Source: Legionella sp. (GTDB lineage: Bacteria; Pseudomonadota; Gammaproteobacteria; Legionellales; Legionellaceae). Taken from it: DNA of 33,412 nt. This document shows positions 28,085 to 33,412 of this stretch, piece after piece. The stretch covers positions 1 through 33,412 of the forward strand of contig JAGXGR010000012.1 in assembly GCA_024636645.1 (NCBI GenBank). The letters run 5' to 3'. The position numbers were made by a program, and so were the translations under genes. How positions within the stretch are numbered: position 1 is the first letter of the stretch; each line of letters begins with the position of its first letter. The notes beneath the pieces are model-generated. The model saw nothing but the letters and a program-made list of their open reading frames with translations. It was not told the origin of the DNA and did no database searches.

Positions 28085-29840
28085 GTTTTATCCCCAATTC
28101 TGTCAACTGCGCATGACTCACTCGAGAAGGCGCATTGGTCAGCAAGCAAGAAGCTGATTGTGTTTTTGGAAAAGCAATGACATCACGAATGGAACTGGAG
28201 TTGGTTAAAAGCATAGCCAGCCTGTCAATGCCTAATGCAATACCGCCATGGGGAGGCGCACCATACTCCAGCGCTTCCAGCAAAAAGCCAAACTTTTCAC
28301 GTGCTTCAAGCTCAGATATTCCTAACAAACCGAAGATGGCTTTCTGCATATCAGGCTGATGAATACGAATCGAACCGCCGCCGATTTCAAAGCCGTTGAT
28401 AACAATATCATAAGCTCGCGCCAGTCGGCCTGTTGGGTTGGAAACCAAGCTGTCAATATCAAGATTTTGCGGCGATGTAAAAGGATGATGCATGGGTTGA
28501 ATGCCGTTTGTATCTTCATCTTTTTCAAACATAGGCCAGTCGATAACCCATAACAAACGCCACCCCTTCTCAACCAGACCTCTGTCATGGCCCAGTTTGG
28601 ATCGTAATGCACCCATGGATTCATTAACGACCGTTGTTTTCCCGGCACCGAAAAACAGCACATCCCCGGTCTTCGCATCGGCTCTTGTAAGAATCGAACG
28701 GATGATATCTTCAGATAAAAACTTCAGGATAGGTGATTGAAGGCCTTCCAAACCTTTTTCAATATTGTTTACTTTAATATAAGCAAGGCCTTTGGCACCG
28801 TATATAGAGACGAATTTGCCATAGTCGTCCAGTTCCTTTCTACTCAACTCACAGCCGTTAGGCAGTCTTAATACAACAATTCGGCCATCGGCATCTTTGG
28901 CTGCTTCGCTGAATACTTTAAAGTCAGCATGTATAGCAATATCTTCGATATCTATCAGTTCAAGAGGAATACGCAAATCGGGTTTATCGCTGCCAAAACG
29001 GCGTATGGCTTCTGCATAACTCATCCTTGGCAATGTCTCAGGGATAGTGACATTCAGAATGTCTTTAAACACCTTTCTTAATAATCCTTCAATCAGTGAC
29101 TGGATGGTTTCTTCATCAATAAACGCCATTTCCACGTCTAACTGGGTGAACTCAGGCTGTCTGTCAGCGCGCAAATCTTCGTCTCTGAAACATCTGACAA
29201 TCTGATAATATTTGTCAAAACCAGACATCATCAAAATCTGTTTGAATAATTGCGGTGATTGAGGCAAGGCATAAAACTCGCCTTGATGCACCCGTGATGG
29301 AACCAGGTAATCTCTGGCACCTTCCGGGGTGGCTTTAGTCAACATCGGTGTTTCCAGATCCAGAAAATGTCTTTCATTGAAATATTCACGGATGCAAGTA
29401 TTTAACTGGTGTCTTAACTTGAGATTGTGTTGCATTGCCGCACGTCGAAGATCAAGGTATCGAAAACGAAACCGTACATCCTCACTGACCGTCTGGTGTT
29501 CATCAGGTAAAAATGGAGGTGTAGACGAGTGGTTAAGGATGACTAAATCAGAACCCAGCACCTCAACAGCGCCGGTCTCCATTTTCTTGTTGACCATGCC
29601 CTCAGGTCTTCTGCGTACTTGACCGGTTATTTTTACAACGAATTCATGTCTTAATTTTTCGGCTTCCAAAAAACAGGTCTGATTTTCCGGTTCGTAAACG
29701 ACCTGTAACAAACCCGAGCTGTCACGTATATCAAGAAAAATCACACCGCCATGATCGCGGCGATTATGTACCCAGCCGCAAACAGTGACCGTTTGTTCAA
29801 GTTTTGATTCAGTTACTTCGTTACAATAATGTGTACGCAT
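28047..29840 (-). CDS. aspS: Aspartyl-tRNA synthetase
   Basis: Class II aa[76 protein letters not shown]. Confidence 0.98.
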   Translation of the reverse strand: MRTHYCNEVTESKLEQTVTVCGWVHNRRDHGGVIFLDIRDSSGLLQVVYEPENQTCFLEAEKLRHEFVVKITGQVRRRPEGMVNKKMETGAVEVLGSDLVILNHSSTPPFLPDEHQTVSEDVRFRFRYLDLRRAAMQHNLKLRHQLNTCIREYFNERHFLDLETPMLTKATPEGARDYLVPSRVHQGEFYALPQSPQLFKQILMMSGFDKYYQIVRCFRDEDLRADRQPEFTQLDVEMAFIDEETIQSLIEGLLRKVFKDILNVTIPETLPRMSYAEAIRRFGSDKPDLRIPLELIDIEDIAIHADFKVFSEAAKDADGRIVVLRLPNGCELSRKELDDYGKFVSIYGAKGLAYIKVNNIEKGLEGLQSPILKFLSEDIIRSILTRADAKTGDVLFFGAGKTTVVNESMGALRSKLGHDRGLVEKGWRLLWVIDWPMFEKDEDTNGIQPMHHPFTSPQNLDIDSLVSNPTGRLARAYDIVINGFEIGGGSIRIHQPDMQKAIFGLLGISELEAREKFGFLLEALEYGAPPHGGIALGIDRLAMLLTNSSSIRDVIAFPKTQSASCLLTNAPSRVSHAQLTELGIKLAALVKKTKETA

Positions 29841-29860
29841 TCTACCGCCTGTCTTAAAAA

Positions 29861-30490
29861 TTATTTATTGCCAGCCAATGCGCCCAATTGTGTGGGCTGC
29901 ATAACGCCTAGAGAAATTACAAATTTCAATGCTTCATCTACGGACATTTTTAACTCAATGACATCTTCTTGAGCAGCCATAATGATAAAGCCTGAAGTCG
30001 GATTAGGTGTTGTTGGTACAAAAAGTGAAACCATGGGTTTGCTGGTATGTAAATTTATTTCTTCAGTGGCTGAGCCTGTTTGAAACGCAATGCTCCACAA
30101 ACCCTTGCGCGGATATTCTACGAGCATGACCTTGCGAAAAGCCTGGCTGTCTGCTGCAAAGATAGTACTGATAACCTGCTTGGTGGCGTGATAAATGGAG
30201 CGAACCAAAGGAATACGCGATAAGATGGCTTCACCCCAGATTACCAGCCTTTGGCCCAGAAAATTGGTGGCGATAATACCGGTAATGATTAACAAAATCA
30301 GCGATAACACCACGCCAAAGCCTGGCAAGTGCATACCAAATAATTGCTCTGGTTGATACGCTGTCGGCAGGAGTCCTATCGTCAGATCCAGGATATCAAT
30401 AATAAAGCGAAGCACGACATAAGTGGCGAGGATAGGCAGCCATACCACAAGACCTGCCAGCAAATAACTTTTTATGGATTTGGATTTCAA
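29861..30490 (-). CDS. DUF502 family membrane protein
   Basis: Two TM helices; [14 protein letters not shown] and [18 protein letters not shown] are characteristic. Confidence 0.9.
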   Translation of the reverse strand: MKSKSIKSYLLAGLVVWLPILATYVVLRFIIDILDLTIGLLPTAYQPEQLFGMHLPGFGVVLSLILLIITGIIATNFLGQRLVIWGEAILSRIPLVRSIYHATKQVISTIFAADSQAFRKVMLVEYPRKGLWSIAFQTGSATEEINLHTSKPMVSLFVPTTPNPTSGFIIMAAQEDVIELKMSVDEALKFVISLGVMQPTQLGALAGNK

Positions 30491-30795
30491 TCTTTTTTCC
30501 CTTCCGTTTTTTTTGATTCAGGTTTTGATTCGGTTTTTTTGTTGTCATCTGTTTTTTTAGATGCATCTTCGCTATGCGTTTTATCCGCTGAAGTGCTGTC
30601 CTTTTGCGTCCCTTTATTTTTAAAATCCGTGACATACCAGCCAGTGCCTTTCAGTTGAAAGCCGGCAGCGGAAACCAGTTTAGTAGCCGTTTGCTCAAAA
30701 CATTTTGGGCATTGTTTTGCCGGCGCATCATTCACTTTTTGCATCAGCTCAAATTGATGATGACAATTTGCACATTGATATTCATAAATTGGCAT
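30487..30795 (-). CDS. FmdB-like zinc-ribbon protein with Lys/Asp-rich tail
   Basis: MPIYEYQCANCHHQFELMQKVNDAPAKQCPKC. Confidence 0.92.
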   Translation of the reverse strand: MPIYEYQCANCHHQFELMQKVNDAPAKQCPKCFEQTATKLVSAAGFQLKGTGWYVTDFKNKGTQKDSTSADKTHSEDASKKTDDNKKTESKPESKKTEGKKD

Positions 30796-30865
30796 CTTGA
30801 AACTCCGAAGTTTAGCAGTAGCTTAATAAAGATATCATTATATCCAAGTAAGGGCAGTTGAACAA

Positions 30866-31516
30866 TTAAAGAATTGAGAGATTTATATCTATTAAGCGGG
30901 CATTGTACGGTATCTGGGCCAATTTTGGAAAATGCAGGCTATTTTCCAAGGTATTGACAACGTCTTCAACCATCAAAGTCTCTGGTGTATTGTAATTGGC
31001 AATCCACCCGGCGCAGCGTATTTGATGCAAAGTCATGGCCGCCTGGCTCAGCAAGGCATGATTAATACACCCTAACTTTATGCCCACAACCAGAATAACC
31101 GGCAGCTGGCTGATTTGGAGCATATCTATCCAGGTTTCCTTTTTATTTAAAGGGACAAGCAGCCCCCCTGCCCCTTCAATTAACAAATAATCAAGGTGGT
31201 TAAATCGCTCATCCAGACAATAGTCAGCTATCTTTGTGGCAGACAAGGTTTTCCCATCAGCATGCGCTGCAATATGGGGGGATACGGGGCGTGCAAATCG
31301 CCAGGGATTGATTTCATCAAGAGCAAAGCTTGAATGCTCTTTTAAACGCAAGGCATCTTCACTAAGCAATTTGCCCGCTTTTTCCACACAGCCGCTAGCG
31401 ACAGGTTTCAGCGGTTCTGCCTTAAAATGCCTTGCTTGCAGATGGTTTAATAATTCGCAGGTAGCATAGGTTTTACCGCAATCGGTGTCTGTCCCGGTAA
31501 TAAAATAGGATTTCAT
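30866..31516 (-). CDS. bioD: Dethiobiotin synthase
   Basis: FITGTDTDCGKTYATCELL P-loop; IEGAGGLLVPLN. Confidence 0.96.
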   Translation of the reverse strand: MKSYFITGTDTDCGKTYATCELLNHLQARHFKAEPLKPVASGCVEKAGKLLSEDALRLKEHSSFALDEINPWRFARPVSPHIAAHADGKTLSATKIADYCLDERFNHLDYLLIEGAGGLLVPLNKKETWIDMLQISQLPVILVVGIKLGCINHALLSQAAMTLHQIRCAGWIANYNTPETLMVEDVVNTLENSLHFPKLAQIPYNARLIDINLSIL

Positions 31517-32232
31517 AATAAGTAATCTCTCACTAAATCATTAAATATTTCCTGGTGGGAAAGAAAAGGCATATGAGCCGATCGCTTGAACATCGTGTAA
31601 TCATAACGAGGATAAGCTTGCTGCATGGCGGCCATGGTGCTTGCAGGTGTGATCGCATCCAAGCGTCCAAAAATAAAATGGGCAGGTTTTGTGAAGGTTT
31701 TTAATGAATGGCGAAGATCCCAGCCAGCGAGGGCTTTCAGACCCTCCTCAAGTCCCTTTGTATGGTGTAATTTGTCTTTTAGGCAGGGCATGGGTTGTCC
31801 GCGGCTTTGAAGCTGCACAAATTGTTTCAATACCCCCAAAGGATCAGAGAGTATATTTTTATAAAATGCCTCAAAGACCGAAGGCTGAATACCGGGCCAG
31901 TTCTCATCGGCAATAAACCGTGGGCTTGAGGCGACATTGATAAGCTGATCAATGCGCTCAGGGTGCTCCACTGCCAATCGCGTGGCATATAAACCGCCTA
32001 AGGACCAACCAAGAATGGCAAACTGCTCGGGTAAAAAATGGAATAGCCTCTGTTTAAAGGCAGGCCAATCCATGTAAGCACTCTGACCGAAACCCGGCAA
32101 ATCTACAGTATAAACCTCAAAATCTCTGCTTAAATCAGGCAGAAGCTGACGCCAGATGCTGCCATCAAACCCCCAGCCATGAAAAAGCACCAAAGGTTTT
32201 CCAAAACCCTGTTTATTGTAATATATGGTCAT
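31513..32232 (-). CDS. bioH: Pimeloyl-ACP methyl ester carboxylesterase
   Basis: LVLFHGWGFDGSIWRQLLPDL, nucleophile elbow GWSLGG; between bioF and bioD. Confidence 0.95.
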   Translation of the reverse strand: MTIYYNKQGFGKPLVLFHGWGFDGSIWRQLLPDLSRDFEVYTVDLPGFGQSAYMDWPAFKQRLFHFLPEQFAILGWSLGGLYATRLAVEHPERIDQLINVASSPRFIADENWPGIQPSVFEAFYKNILSDPLGVLKQFVQLQSRGQPMPCLKDKLHHTKGLEEGLKALAGWDLRHSLKTFTKPAHFIFGRLDAITPASTMAAMQQAYPRYDYTMFKRSAHMPFLSHQEIFNDLVRDYLL

Positions 32233-33346
32233 GATTTATCTTCTTTAAGGCTGTAAATAACTGAAAGATATCTTCTGGTTGATGGCAATAATTTAAAATA
32301 ATCCTTAACCCTGTTTCAGGTTTTGGCACGGTTGGCGTACGCACAGGAAGACAAAGTATGCCTTGTTTTTTTAGCTGCTGAAAAAACCGCTCGGCTTGAT
32401 GAGCACAGCCTAATTTTAGCTGTTGAATGGGGGAAGTAGAGTCCGCCCAGTTTAAATCAGATTGCAGGACATGGTGGCGAAAAACGGCAATAAGCTCGTT
32501 TAATTTTTTACGCCGCTCATTGGCCTGCGCCACTATATCCAGCGTTTTTAACATGCCATAGGCCAAAGCAGGACTCAGACCTGTTGAATAAATATAAGCA
32601 CGTCCGAATTGAACCAATCCCGTAATCCACTGATGAGATCCCGCAATCACAGCCCCCTGCGCGGCAAACGCTTTCCCTAGAGGAACTACACGCAATGGAA
32701 TCTGTTGATTATTTAATTTAAACCGATCCGTTGCGCCTCGTCCATTTTCACCGAGGATCCCAAAGGCGTGTGCCTCATCAACAATCATTGGCCGATGAGA
32801 GGCAAAAGCTGCCAAGTCGGTGATTTGGCCGCTCATACTGAAAATGCCCTCGGTGATGACCATACTGTTTTCAGGGCATTTTTTATTTTTAACATAAAAA
32901 TCATTCATGTCCTGATGTAAATAACGCGAAAAAGGAACATCATGCATTTTCAGGCCATCATAAAAAGAGGCATGCAGCCCCTTATCAATCAAACAATGCA
33001 CCTGAAGCTGTTTTAATAAGGCGCTCACACAAAGATTGGCGACATAACCCGAGCTCACCAGCAAGGCCTCTTCAACGCCCAGAAATTCTGCGAAAGCCAA
33101 CTCAAGACGCCTGTGAATCGGGTGATAGCCTCCAAGCAGCATCGAGCCACCGCTGCCGAGAGGATAAGTGGCATAACCCTTTTGGTAGGCGGCAGCGAGG
33201 TTTTTATCTTTGCTTAGTGATAAATAATCATTACTGGAAAAATTTAAAAGATCCTGATTAGAATTAAAACCCGCCTGTCTCGAGCGATACAGTCCCTCGG
33301 ATCTCAAAGCGTCAAGGGCTTGTTTTAATCTGGTTTCTGCTGTCAT
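32213..33346 (-). CDS. bioF: 8-amino-7-oxononanoate synthase
   Basis: NFSSNDYLSLSKD, DEAHAFGILGENGRG, PLGKAFAAQGAVIAG (PLP Lys). Confidence 0.97.
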   Translation of the reverse strand: MTAETRLKQALDALRSEGLYRSRQAGFNSNQDLLNFSSNDYLSLSKDKNLAAAYQKGYATYPLGSGGSMLLGGYHPIHRRLELAFAEFLGVEEALLVSSGYVANLCVSALLKQLQVHCLIDKGLHASFYDGLKMHDVPFSRYLHQDMNDFYVKNKKCPENSMVITEGIFSMSGQITDLAAFASHRPMIVDEAHAFGILGENGRGATDRFKLNNQQIPLRVVPLGKAFAAQGAVIAGSHQWITGLVQFGRAYIYSTGLSPALAYGMLKTLDIVAQANERRKKLNELIAVFRHHVLQSDLNWADSTSPIQQLKLGCAHQAERFFQQLKKQGILCLPVRTPTVPKPETGLRIILNYCHQPEDIFQLFTALKKINHDHILQ

Positions 33347-33412
33347 GTCAGTGTGGTTAACCCCAGTTTGTCAAACAGTGCGGTATCTTTAGCGCGTTGA
33401 GGATTTTCCTCG
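33343..33412 (-). CDS. bioB: C-terminus of probable biotin synthase (partial, runs off window)
   Basis: Reading …EENPQRAKDTALFDKLGLTTLT*, with ATGA overlap to the bioF start; operon context. Confidence 0.65.
   Translation of the reverse strand, partial: EENPQRAKDTALFDKLGLTTLT

Overview
This is a Legionella-like gammaproteobacterial window. The genus guess rests on a MOMP-family porin, an ankyrin-type effector candidate and typical housekeeping neighbours; no database search was run. From left to right: (1) the end of a type I secretion operon (truncated ABC ATPase and HlyD/LapC-type adaptor); (2) a six-gene, same-strand putative natural-product cluster (O-methyltransferase, Glu/Leu-dehydrogenase-like, SRPBCC, KAS III-like, ThDP enzyme, P450), punctuated by palindromic repeats; (3) a MOMP-like porin, a Cys-rich beta-propeller protein and an ankyrin/TM protein; (4) a decayed zone (about 15.48-17.62 kb) with a frameshifted GIY-YIG nuclease inside nested inverted repeats, an inactivated ectoine-hydroxylase (ectD-like) pseudogene, and a chimeric scrap joining pieces of the nearby P450 and ABC-transporter genes between two REP copies; (5) a complete NHLM-type peptide export cassette (C39-peptidase ABC, HlyD adaptor, second ABC) flanked by two tiny ORFs with matching double-glycine leaders (…LENIVGG / …IEEIVGG) and no visible modification enzyme; (6) a conserved minus-strand block mutH, mscK/mscS-like, aspS, DUF502, fmdB-like, bioD-bioH-bioF-bioB(partial). 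The strongest candidates for something undescribed are the two-peptide NHLM cassette and the ThDP/amino-acid-dehydrogenase/KAS III cluster.
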